From Arthrobacter globiformis (GTDB lineage: Bacteria; Actinomycetota; Actinomycetes; Actinomycetales; Micrococcaceae): a stretch of 64,000 nt of DNA. A program made the translations under genes and the position numbers. Below, piece by piece: positions 16,451-24,816 of this stretch; the stretch's first letter is position 1; each line of letters opens with the position of its first letter. Under the pieces are notes generated by a model that saw only the letters and a program-made list of their open reading frames with translations, was not told the DNA's origin and did not search any database. The stretch is taken from assembly GCF_003261175.1 (NCBI RefSeq), contig NZ_QLNP01000074.1, positions 1-64,000 of the forward strand. The letters run 5' to 3'.

Positions 16451-17990
16451 CTTGAGAAAACGGCCTTGTGGCCGGGCTGGGTGGCGACGCATGATGGCGG
16501 TGTCGCGGTCGACGCCGGTGATTCTTAGTGCTTAGAGCCTGTTTGCGAGCGTGGTGTGAAGGGCTTCCACGGGAACCGTGGATTGGTGCCGCAAGCTCAG
16601 CAGCATCGGGTTTGATGAGCCCGTTTAGTAGATTCCTGAATCATTTACCCGCCCTTCCCGCGGCGCCTGGCACCACCAGCCGGTGGCGTTGTTGGACCGG
16701 ATCCGAGGAGCAGATGATGGACATCGTGCATGAGCGTGCGGCGGGAATGGATATCTCCAAACGTGATGCGAAGGTCTGCATCCGGGTACCGGGTGCGCGG
16801 GCCGGAACGTCCAGTAGGACAGTGACCACATATGGGGCGACGACGAATGAGATCGTGCGCCTGCGCCGTGATCTGGAGGCCGCCGCGGTGACGGTGGTCG
16901 TGATGGAAGCCACCGGCGACTACTGGAAACCGTTCTACTTCCTGCTGGCGGAATCGCTGAATGTGCAACTGGTCAATGCTAAAGCTGCGCGGAATATTCC
17001 GGGACGGAAGAGCGATGTTTCAGACGCGACGTGGCTGGCGGAGCTCGCTGCCCACAACCTGCTGCGGGCCAGTTTCGTGCCGCCCGAGCCGATCCGCCAG
17101 TAGCGGGATTTGACCCGGACGCGGTCGAACCTGACTCATGAGTGCACCCGCGAATACTCGCGACTGGAAAAAGGGCTGGAGGACTCCAGCATCAAATTGT
17201 CCTCGGTCGTCAGCACGTTGAGCACCCGATCCGCGCGCAATATCCTCGACGCTCTCATATCCGGGGAACGTGACCCACAGACCTTGGCTTCGCTGGCGCA
17301 CGCCTCGATGGGCCGCAAATCCGCGGCGCTGGTTGAAGCCCTCACGGGCCGTTTCACCGACCACCATGCATTCATGGTTAAGCTGCACCTGGACCGCATC
17401 GACCAGATCGAGGCGACCCTCGAAGCCCTCGACGCCCGCATCGACACGGTGATGCAACCTTTCGCCTTGGCCCGGGAGCTGCTGATGACCGTCCCCGGGA
17501 TATCGAAGAATGTCGCCAACGTCATCATCGCCGAAGCCGGCGTCGACATGAACGTCTTTGACACCGCGGGCCACCTCGCATCGTGGGCGGGAGTGTGTCC
17601 GGGCCGGAACGAGTCCGCTGGACGAATCAAATCAACCCAAACCCGACCCGGCGACCATTACCTCAAAGCCGCCCTGGGAATCGCGGCGCTGGCCGTGTAC
17701 CGATCAAAAACGACCTATCTCGCCGTGAAATACCGTCGCATTCAGTCCCATGCCGGTGCCCTGCGAGCCGTAGTCGCTCTCCAACACACGCTGCTCGTCA
17801 TCATCTGGAACATGCTCCACGACGGCGTCGCCTATGACGAACTCGGCGTCGATCATTACGACAAAACGAACCCCGAACGCGCCAAGAAACGCCTCCTGCG
17901 CCGAATGGTTTCGCTCGGATTCGAACCCAACCTCACCCCAATTTCCGCAGGGATCTCACCTTCGTTTTCTTAGTAGAATCACCGCCTGTC
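16451..17990 (+). mobile_element. Second IS110-family element, transposase interrupted
   Basis: This element directly abuts the IS3 right end. It has ~260 bp of 5' non-coding sequence and a transposase frame with one internal stop (16714-17973). Ends are approximate because IS110 elements lack clear inverted repeats. The two IS110 copies are not close relatives: their transposases differ in length and motifs. Confidence 0.7.
16714..17973 (+). pseudogene. IS110-family transposase with in-frame TAG
   Basis: Start ATG 16714 (or 16717) follows GAGGAG. The N-terminal DEDD domain (AAGMDISKRDAKV, VVMEATGDYWKPF, KSDVSDATWLAEL) runs to PPEPIRQ, where TAG at 17101-17103 replaces what is usually a Leu codon. 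The same frame continues RDLTRTRSNLTHE through the C-terminal domain (LLMTVPGISKNVANVIIAEAG, WAGVCPGRNESAGR) to 17973. Total length ~419 residues, normal for the family. A single nonsense change inactivates it unless it is read through. Confidence 0.88.
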
Positions 17991-18112
17991 TCGAACCCGC
18001 TCTGACCTACTGGAATTGTGCTGACGCCGCCCAAGGTGAATACTCGCTCAGCGAGACGTCTCGTATCTCAAGGGCTGTGAGACGCCGCTCAGTATGCACC
18101 TACACTTTCGAC

Positions 18113-18685
18113 ATGACACTCACGGTTGTTCTGCCTGCTGCAATTGGACTCCTGGGAGTCCTAATCGGCGGTTATCTTGCTGGTCGTCGCGATCAGGTGA
18201 ACGCAGTCATCCAGATGAACATGCAGGACTATGCCGAGAGCAAGGCAATATGTCGGGATGCTTTCGGCCTCCTATTGAAACTTCATCGGAATGTGAAGGG
18301 CATGGCCTCGGGAATGAAGCCGGACAGGGAGTTGGCCGATAGCCTTACCGATTTGCAGGCCCGGGCGGAATTTCATCTTCCCGCACCGCTGCCGGAAAAG
18401 CTTAGGGCAGCGGTGGAAGCGATGACTCCCGTCACGTCTGCAGTGAAGGCAGGGGACTTCATATCTGCCCAGAAGATTGTTGAAGACGGCTCGATTAAGG
18501 CTGCGCGAGTGGAGTTTCTGGAGTCTGTGCAGAAGGAGTTTGATCGGCTTCACTTGCACATCTACAAAATGGGAGCGTCTCCGGTAACGCTCGCATGGCG
18601 TACCGTCTTTCGCCGTTGGCCAGAAGGGTCCCGTTCAAGTGGGACCCCTCTTACCCGCGAGGCTGACCACAGGCAGGCGATGTAG
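18113..18685 (+). CDS. Hypothetical protein with one N-terminal membrane helix
   Basis: 190 residues from ATG 18113. Residues 2-23 form a glycine-rich membrane helix (VVLPAAIGLLGVLIGGYLAG) followed by RR, so the remaining mostly helical, charged part should be cytoplasmic. The next gene starts 33 bp later at 18719 and encodes a HEPN protein, so the pair may be an operon. I do not recognise the family. Confidence 0.6.
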   Translation: MTLTVVLPAAIGLLGVLIGGYLAGRRDQVNAVIQMNMQDYAESKAICRDAFGLLLKLHRNVKGMASGMKPDRELADSLTDLQARAEFHLPAPLPEKLRAAVEAMTPVTSAVKAGDFISAQKIVEDGSIKAARVEFLESVQKEFDRLHLHIYKMGASPVTLAWRTVFRRWPEGSRSSGTPLTREADHRQAM

Positions 18686-18718
18686 CAGCGTTAGCCTAAT
18701 TACGGTTAGCTTCAGTGA

Positions 18719-19879
18719 ATGATCGACGACAAGACCGATAAAAGGTACGACCCAAGGGTGACCCTTCACAACATCGAGACGGGCGAGGCAACACGGGTAG
18801 CAGCGAACTTGGTGCAGGGCTTGGACGAGTTTAGTGAAGCCTGGGAATCCCAAGTCGAGACGCCATCATCGATGGCATTCGAAGGCTGGCAAATGTCGGA
18901 CGACGAGCACCCGCCAGGGGGTGGCCGCCCTGCATACCGAATCGTTTACAAGACGTTACGGACAATCGTCGTACCTCAGGTGAGGCTAGAAATGCCCAAC
19001 CTTCTCGTGAAATTCACCAACGGGGAGGTCACCATCGGCAAGCCGATTTTTCACGGCACCCTTGATTCAAGGAAGCCAGGTCACTTCATCGTTCCCGAGT
19101 GGGGGTCAGTCACCCTCGATGAGAGCGGGAACGGGATGCAGTACGAATATGACCTCAACCGCAACGTGCACGTACAGGCCGCGCAGGACACTTACCCACC
19201 CTGCAACTATGTGGAAGTGCTTTATGTGCTCAACGACGGCGCCTCCTCTACGTACGAGACCTCCATGTCAGCAGGTCGAGCCGGAATCGCTCCTTTTACT
19301 GCCATGCTGGACCTGGCGTATGGAGATCGGTTGCTCGGTCCAATCCTTACTGAGGAAGTTGGAGAGCTTTTCGATGATTGGCATTGGAACCGACGTCTTG
19401 GCGGCCGCACTGTATCCCTCGAGTCACAGGCGAGCATGAAGACGATTTCTGGTCACCTTTTGTCGGACGGCCTACGAGCAGCGGTTGATCGTCAGCTGGA
19501 GCTCAGCGACCAATGCCGTGCTTCCGCTGGGGTCGCCGCGCAGTGGTACTGGGAGGCCGAGAGCCAGTCTGATCTCGGCCTCAGTTTCGCTTCGTATTGG
19601 CTTGTGTTGGAAGCTCTCGAGTTGGGGCAGAATGCGAACATCCGACCACTACGGATGGCCTTCTCGGCAATGCTCGGTTGCAAGGAAGATGACCTGAAGG
19701 AGTCGATGGGGCGGCTATACGGAGAACGAAGCGGGTTGCTGCACGGCAACGTACGCGACGTGGACGAGAAGGAAGTTGCGAAGGTTAGGGCACTCGCCAG
19801 CGCATTGCTGCATAAACATCTTTTTGGCTATGTACCCAATGAGCGAGTGCAAGAAGTACGCCAAGTCCTCCTACCGTAA
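18719..19879 (+). CDS. ApeA-like HEPN-domain protein
   Basis: A 386-residue soluble protein. The N-terminal ~220 residues are beta-rich and unassigned (start MIDDKTDKRYDPR). The C-terminal ~150 residues are helical, with a long segment FASYWLVLEALELGQ and then YGERSGLLHGN, where R337-x4-H342 fits the HEPN ribonuclease motif; this layout resembles ApeA/Apea-like HEPN proteins, some of which are abortive-infection phage defences. It follows a membrane-anchored gene by 33 bp, next to IS elements. The HEPN call rests on the motif and helical context; a defence role is inference. Confidence 0.6.
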   Translation: MIDDKTDKRYDPRVTLHNIETGEATRVAANLVQGLDEFSEAWESQVETPSSMAFEGWQMSDDEHPPGGGRPAYRIVYKTLRTIVVPQVRLEMPNLLVKFTNGEVTIGKPIFHGTLDSRKPGHFIVPEWGSVTLDESGNGMQYEYDLNRNVHVQAAQDTYPPCNYVEVLYVLNDGASSTYETSMSAGRAGIAPFTAMLDLAYGDRLLGPILTEEVGELFDDWHWNRRLGGRTVSLESQASMKTISGHLLSDGLRAAVDRQLELSDQCRASAGVAAQWYWEAESQSDLGLSFASYWLVLEALELGQNANIRPLRMAFSAMLGCKEDDLKESMGRLYGERSGLLHGNVRDVDEKEVAKVRALASALLHKHLFGYVPNERVQEVRQVLLP

Positions 19880-20271
19880 CCGGTGCTGAAACGTCACGAT
19901 GAAGGGATCGTGTTGTAGACGGCCGCCCCCGTCTGGTGTGCCTCATATCCCCTGTGTCCCGAGCTACCAGGGCACCCTCATCGGGCAGCTCTAGGAATCT
20001 CCCTGGTTGCCCATGCTTGGAAGTGGCCACGCCTGCGGCACAAGTGACATGTTCTTCCCCTCTGCTGCACTTGGCCTCGATGCGAATGTCTACTTAATCT
20101 TCCCGCCTAGGACCGCAAGCCCCTTCTGCACTTGAAGACCAGAATCCAGTGCGGAAGAAAGCGCAGCAAGCTAGTATCGTGCTCAGCCCCCGATGTCGGC
20201 GCGCAGCGGATAGGCCCTCTTCTCGTCGAGTAGAGGTGCCGCAGCGTTCCGGGGTCGGAAGGTGGTCCGAC
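19880..20271. other. Intergenic, no supported gene
   Basis: 392 bp downstream of the HEPN gene. I see no terminator with a T tract and no reading frame with a ribosome site before 20272. Confidence 0.4.
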
Positions 20272-20409
20272 ATGGCTGAGAAGTCGTCGGGGAAGTGGCA
20301 GTGCAACTGCCCCTGTCGAAACCGTTGGTGGCTCGCCACCCGGCTCGCATGGTCAGCAGCACTCGCTATTGGGTTGTTCGTCCTTCGGCACTTTCTGGGC
20401 TGGGGGTGA
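20272..20409 (+). CDS. Small membrane protein (45 aa)
   Basis: ATG 20272 opens a 45-residue frame: a polar, Cys-containing head (KWQCNCPCRNRWW) and one membrane helix (WSAALAIGLFVLRHFLGW). A perfect 15-bp terminator hairpin begins 7 bp after the stop, which supports real expression. The CxCxC-like head could bind metal. A longer in-frame start at 20149 is less likely. Function unknown. Confidence 0.45.
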   Translation: MAEKSSGKWQCNCPCRNRWWLATRLAWSAALAIGLFVLRHFLGWG

Positions 20410-20415
20410 ACAACC

Positions 20416-20455
20416 GGAGGGTAGGCCAGCGAGCTGGCCTACCCTCCCCTTTTTC
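20416..20455. terminator. Strong rho-independent terminator
   Basis: A perfect 15-bp stem (GGAGGGTAGGCCAGC / GCTGGCCTACCCTCC, 20416-20430 and 20433-20447) is followed by CCTTTTT. It closes the small gene at 20272 and separates it from the leftward gene ending at 20550. Confidence 0.9.
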
Positions 20456-20549
20456 CGGCGCAGGACTTTTCAGGGGCAAGACTGGCTTTCTGTGGCGCAC
20501 CAGACCCAGTGGCCGTTTTTGACTGCCTTTGGTGATGTTTTGGGAGTTC

Positions 20550-21209
20550 CTAGTCCGTGAGCCAGGGGCCATTGACGGGCTGAATTTCAATTAGGGTTCC
20601 GTCGCCGTGTCGCTTCCAGCAGACGCCCGCGGAGTCAACAAACTTCGCGAAAGCCATGAAGTCGCTCGTACTGCGGTGGAACTCGATCTCGCCCCCCGGG
20701 ACAAGAACTTCCTGCCTGCTCGAAGTTCTAAGATCGTGTGGCCCGGCGTAAAGGAGCACGTTGTAAATGGCCAGCGGGCTGTTGTTCTGGATGAAATACC
20801 GATAATTGACAGAGCGGTCACCGATTTCATCAAAGTTCACCGTTCTGACGCATCCCACGGTAACGGCTGATGCTTGACTCCGGTGCTGGTCCTTAACCTG
20901 TCGTCGGAAGGTTACAGCCCCAAGCCAAAGGGCACCTGCCGTTCCAACCGCGCCCACAGCGCCGCCCACAGCGCTGATCCAGTCGGTAACAGACGTGTCC
21001 TTGCCGGCACTCGACGCTGCCGGCGGATTCCGAAGTGCCTCCTCGTGGTTCACCCATATCGTCACGAACGTGATCAAGGAGATACTGAACACCAGCAGGG
21101 CTGTGAGGATGACATTCTGGACGTTGCCAGTGAGGCCGGGCTGGTTCGTGAAGCCGCCCTCAACGGGAGCGACAGCCTCCTCCCCATCTTGCGGATAAGG
21201 ACTCGCCAC
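20550..21209 (-). CDS. Hypothetical membrane protein with two N-terminal helices
   Basis: 219 residues from GTG 21209. Two membrane helices (residues ~30-52, VILTALLVFSISLITFVTIWV; and ~78-100, ISAVGGAVGAVGTAGALWLGAV) precede a ~120-residue soluble beta-rich domain containing YRYFIQNNSPLAIYNVLL and a late VDSAGVCWKRHGDG. The layout, two helices plus a beta-sandwich-like tail, matches the protein at 43562, so they may be distant relatives. The small gene at 21212 ends 2 bp upstream. Family not recognised. Confidence 0.6.
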   Translation of the reverse strand: MASPYPQDGEEAVAPVEGGFTNQPGLTGNVQNVILTALLVFSISLITFVTIWVNHEEALRNPPAASSAGKDTSVTDWISAVGGAVGAVGTAGALWLGAVTFRRQVKDQHRSQASAVTVGCVRTVNFDEIGDRSVNYRYFIQNNSPLAIYNVLLYAGPHDLRTSSRQEVLVPGGEIEFHRSTSDFMAFAKFVDSAGVCWKRHGDGTLIEIQPVNGPWLTD

Positions 21210-21211
21210 TA

Positions 21212-21394
21212 CTAGGTGCCCAGCCCCTGCCGCCGGTTATTCTTGCTCAGCCTCGCCTCACGTAAACTTCCGACCGGAGACTGCGCCCACACCCCGCCGC
21301 TTGCCGTGGCAATGATTCTGATCGTCTCCCCGTCCACTGCATAAGCATAGGCTGCATGTTTCATCGTTGTTGCTCGGAAGCCCTTCGCGTTCAT
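21212..21394 (-). CDS. Small hypothetical protein
   Basis: 60 residues (or 50 from the internal ATG at 21364: MKHAAYAYAVDGETIRI). The sequence reads like a short beta-rich domain (ETIRIIATASGGVWAQSPVGSLREA). It ends 2 bp before the start of the membrane-protein gene at 21209, so the two could be translated together. No clear ribosome site. Function unknown. Confidence 0.4.
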   Translation of the reverse strand: MNAKGFRATTMKHAAYAYAVDGETIRIIATASGGVWAQSPVGSLREARLSKNNRRQGLGT

Positions 21395-21562
21395 GCTTCA
21401 GATACTCCACAGCCGGGGATAATCCCTTAAGGGTCATCCACCGCTACTCCTGCTGAGGGAGCTTTCCTGACGGCTCCTGATTTCAGCCCTGGATAACCCG
21501 GATTGCCCCCACCATGGACAGCCCGCGTGGTCACCTTAAGCGTTGAAGTCACAAGGCTCGGT

Positions 21563-21985
21563 TTAGAACAGCCCTGCGGGGGGTTCCTCGCAGGGTAGAG
21601 GGGCGAGTTTGGTGCGGTGGCCGTCGTCCGGGGTGCAGCCCTTGAAGGGCCCGTCGGTTGAGAGCAGGACGGACATGTGGTGGTCTGCGTGGTCGCGCCA
21701 CCAGACGCTCATTCCTGTGGTGCCGTCCAGGCGCAGGAATTCCCAGGCCCGCCAGAGGGCTTCCAGCCGGCTGATCGCTTCGGCGTGCTTCCACCATTGT
21801 GGGCACCAGGTCACACCGCCCTGGACGTTGAGCTGCCGGCGGTAGGTGGTGGCCAGCTTGCCGCTGACGAATTCGGCCACGTTCGGGTAGAACAGCTCAG
21901 GGGCGTCCGAATCCTCCCCGGCCGGCTCCGTGACTGCTGCAGTGTCGTCCAACTCGTCGTCCCACTCCCCCAGGCCCTCACTCAT
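21563..21985 (-). CDS. DUF4913 family protein
   Basis: 140 residues starting at ATG 21985, which overlaps the stop of the VirD4-like gene by 8 bp. After an acidic N-terminus the DUF4913 core begins (FYPNVAEFVSGKLATTYRR) and includes WCPQWWKHAEAISRLEALWRAWE and MSVWWRDHADHHMSVLLS. The family is found in actinobacterial conjugative and integrative elements next to the coupling protein. Its biochemical role is not known. It is the last gene of the leftward transfer operon. Confidence 0.82.
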   Translation of the reverse strand: MSEGLGEWDDELDDTAAVTEPAGEDSDAPELFYPNVAEFVSGKLATTYRRQLNVQGGVTWCPQWWKHAEAISRLEALWRAWEFLRLDGTTGMSVWWRDHADHHMSVLLSTDGPFKGCTPDDGHRTKLAPLPCEEPPAGLF

Positions 21986-23753
21986 GGGAAGCCCCTGCGG
22001 TGATCCAGCGGTTCCCGGCCGCGGTCGCGGCTGCGGGCTTGTTCGCCGGGTCATGTGCGGTGATGGAGGCCCGGACTGCCTCGGCGTGCGGGCCGTTCAT
22101 CCAAGGCACCGTCTCCAGCAACGCCGCCGGTGCGCCGGAGGCGAACATGATGGCCCGGCCACGTGGGAACGCGGCGAGGTCCGAGACGTCCAGGGTGCGT
22201 TCTTTGCGGTCGTTGTCGTGGCTGTAGGAGGTGCCTTGTTTGGAGCGGCTTCTGGTCACGTTGGAGTACCGGTATTCGCCGACGAGCTGTGCGAGCTCGT
22301 TGAGGAATTCGGCTTCGGCGACGCCGCCGCCGTAGACCTTGATGTTGGACGCGGACCACAGCTTGCGCATGCCGTCGCGGCCCCACACTTCAACACCTTG
22401 GGACCAGGACTGGAGGATGGTCATGAGGACGATGCCGCGGGAGCCGTAGTGGCTGTAGAGGTTGGGCAGTTCGCGCCAGCGGCAGACGTTTGCTGCTTCG
22501 TCCAGGACACCGATCATGGGTGTGGCGAGCCGGCCGCCGGGTGAGTGGACGGCGAGTTCTTCGGCAGCTTCGACGGTGGCAACGGTCAGCGCCGTCACGA
22601 GCGGGCCGGCGGTGCCTTTGCCTTCCTTGGACAGGCTGTACAGCGTGCCTTTGGAGCGGACGAATTCTGCCGGGTCGAACTGCGGCCGCTGGTCCTTGTC
22701 GCCCTGGGGTGTTACCCAGCGTGCGACCTGGCGGTTGGTGAGGCAGGAAGCCATTTGTAGTGCCGTGCCGTACACGCCGCCGCGTTGTTTCTCGGGGGCG
22801 TTGATGACGCCGCCGACTGCGTTGGCGGTCTGCAGGTAGCCGTGGGCCTTGAGGATGTCCACTGCTTCATCCTCAGCGGGACGGGTCAGCCAGGCGTGAA
22901 CCTGTGTGATCGGCTGGCCGTCGAGGGCCGCAGCGAGCAGGAGGCCGGCGAGGAGATCCTGCCCGGCAGGGTCGAAGTACGCGTCCGTCTTCGCATCCGG
23001 TCCACGCGAACCTGCGGCGAAGTGATCGGCCAGGCGTGCGGCTTTCACTTCGTCGGTGACGTAGGACAGGGGGTTCCACCACCACGTGGTTTCCTCGAGG
23101 GCGACGGACTGCGGATCGAAGACCCAGACCGGGCCCTCGGCGGCGCGGACGTCGCGTGTTCCATCGACGATGTCCCGCTTATTCGAGGTCACGAGGGCGG
23201 CGCCCGGTGCGGCGAGGATTGCAGGGATGGCCCGGGATGTGGTCTTGCCCGTGCGGGGTCCCCAGATGTCGATGTGCATGTCTTCCCAGGAGCCGTAGAC
23301 CATTTGCCCGCCCAAGACTGCCTTGCCTACGGGGACACCGGGTGAGCCTTTCACTCCGAGACGTTCGGCGGTGGCTGTGGCACCGCGCAGGTTCAGGGCG
23401 CGCAGGTCCCGGCCTTTGGCCATGTGCTGGGCGGCGGCGTCCACTCGGGAACGCGTGGACCGCCGGCGCATTACTGCACGGGCCAACAGCACGGCCACGA
23501 GGATGATGAGAACGCCGAAGCCGATCAGTACCCAGGTGGCGGCCGGAGGCCAAACGACCTTGTGGGAGAGCAGGCCGAAGACCAGTTCAAAGGGGTTGGT
23601 CGGCAGCTTCTGCCCGTCACCGGACAGCAACGATCCCAAGTGCACGGCGCCGGTGACCGAGCCGACGCCGAGCGCCACGACGGTGATGAAGACCCAGAGC
23701 AGGATTGTTTCGGTGTCGAACTGGAAAAGTTTGCCGCTGCTAGGTGCGCCCAC
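21978..23753 (-). CDS. Type IV coupling protein, VirD4/TraG family ATPase
   Basis: 591 residues. Two N-terminal membrane helices (~17-42 and ~72-94) anchor a cytoplasmic P-loop ATPase: Walker A GPRTGKTTS (165-173, Lys170) and Walker B MIGVLDEAAN (~419-428). The middle has the FDPQ and NPLSYV segments typical of VirD4/TraG. It would hand the relaxase-DNA complex to the mating channel. It starts at GTG 23753, overlapping the upstream membrane gene by 14 bp, and overlaps DUF4913 downstream, so the genes form one operon. Confidence 0.92.
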   Translation of the reverse strand: MGAPSSGKLFQFDTETILLWVFITVVALGVGSVTGAVHLGSLLSGDGQKLPTNPFELVFGLLSHKVVWPPAATWVLIGFGVLIILVAVLLARAVMRRRSTRSRVDAAAQHMAKGRDLRALNLRGATATAERLGVKGSPGVPVGKAVLGGQMVYGSWEDMHIDIWGPRTGKTTSRAIPAILAAPGAALVTSNKRDIVDGTRDVRAAEGPVWVFDPQSVALEETTWWWNPLSYVTDEVKAARLADHFAAGSRGPDAKTDAYFDPAGQDLLAGLLLAAALDGQPITQVHAWLTRPAEDEAVDILKAHGYLQTANAVGGVINAPEKQRGGVYGTALQMASCLTNRQVARWVTPQGDKDQRPQFDPAEFVRSKGTLYSLSKEGKGTAGPLVTALTVATVEAAEELAVHSPGGRLATPMIGVLDEAANVCRWRELPNLYSHYGSRGIVLMTILQSWSQGVEVWGRDGMRKLWSASNIKVYGGGVAEAEFLNELAQLVGEYRYSNVTRSRSKQGTSYSHDNDRKERTLDVSDLAAFPRGRAIMFASGAPAALLETVPWMNGPHAEAVRASITAHDPANKPAAATAAGNRWITAGASHE

Positions 23754-24816
23754 GGGACGTCTGCTCCTTTGTTCTTCTTCTCGTATGTTTGGGGAGTGCT
23801 CGCTGTTTCACGCGCGTGTGTATCCAACCAACGATGAGGGGTACTAGGCCAGCTAGGACACCGATGATAAAGGTGATGTTGCTTTGGCGTTCCTGCATGC
23901 CGAGCACGATTGTGGATCCATGGGCACGGAAGGAATTGCTTCCGGTCTGTACCCAGGTCAAATCGTCGTCACCACCGCTCGGTTCTGGCGCGGCTATTTC
24001 GAGTTTTTCGTCAAACTGAAGATTGCGGTAATCGACTGTTAACTGCGACACATCCGGGTCGAACAATTCCTTTGCGTCAAAAACCTCTTTCGTGGGTGTC
24101 CAGTCAGGTGACCTATAGCCCGTGCCGACATTTGGCAGGGCGAACGCGGTACGAGATGCCCCAGCCGAAGTCCATCCGTTGGTCGCAGCGACAGTGAAGG
24201 TGGTGTGTAGGATGCCGCCTTGCTCCCGAACCAGAGTTCCAGAAAGTACTTGAGCTTGAGCAAGAGGGATGTACTTAGGAGGATCCTGCAGTTTCCTGGC
24301 ATCCGAACAGCTGGGTGCGACGTCGTCACCATGAAAATCGACCTCGAGGCTGCAGTCTCCGATTTTAGGGACGAACTCTTGCTCGGGACGTCGGAAGTTG
24401 TCCCCCCTTATCGCCACACTGAAGCCGACGGTGTCTTCCTCGTAGCTTGGCTCGACGAAAAGATTGATGTACACGGAGTTGAACTCTCCGCTTCCCGTAC
24501 TCCAGTCCTCGAAACTTACTGACGCACGGAGCGGCACGTGCGGCCTATCCGTGAATATCAAGATTGATTGATCAGCTGCGGACGGGGCGTTCGGCGAGGC
24601 TGTCGTTTCATGGAACCAGATACCTAACCAAAGGAATCCATTCAAAAGCAGCAGTGTGCTTAGGGTGCTGGGGACCCACCAGTGAATTGCCCTTGCCCAG
24701 GAAGCCCCTAACCTTGCCCATAAAGCCCCTAATTTCGATGTGCGGACTGCTTCTCGACGGCGCGCCTTTCTGAAGATGCGCCCTCTCCTAACAGCAGGGC
24801 GCGGTCGGCGCTTCAA
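23740..24816 (-). CDS. Hypothetical membrane protein of the transfer operon
   Basis: 358 residues starting at TTG 24816, whose TTGA overlaps the stop of the VirB4 gene (translational coupling). A basic N-terminus (RRPRPAVRRGRIFRKARRR) and a helix at ~48-68 (STLSTLLLLNGFLWLGIWF) are followed by a ~220-residue probably extracytoplasmic beta-rich domain with a Cys pair (GDCSLEV, PSCSDA). A second helix at ~313-333 (ITFIIGVLAGLVPLIVGW) leads to a basic C-tail. Not recognised. Its tight position between virB4 and virD4 suggests a channel or partner subunit, or a cargo insertion into the operon. Confidence 0.65.
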   Translation of the reverse strand: MKRRPRPAVRRGRIFRKARRREAVRTSKLGALWARLGASWARAIHWWVPSTLSTLLLLNGFLWLGIWFHETTASPNAPSAADQSILIFTDRPHVPLRASVSFEDWSTGSGEFNSVYINLFVEPSYEEDTVGFSVAIRGDNFRRPEQEFVPKIGDCSLEVDFHGDDVAPSCSDARKLQDPPKYIPLAQAQVLSGTLVREQGGILHTTFTVAATNGWTSAGASRTAFALPNVGTGYRSPDWTPTKEVFDAKELFDPDVSQLTVDYRNLQFDEKLEIAAPEPSGGDDDLTWVQTGSNSFRAHGSTIVLGMQERQSNITFIIGVLAGLVPLIVGWIHTRVKQRALPKHTRRRTKEQTSRGRT

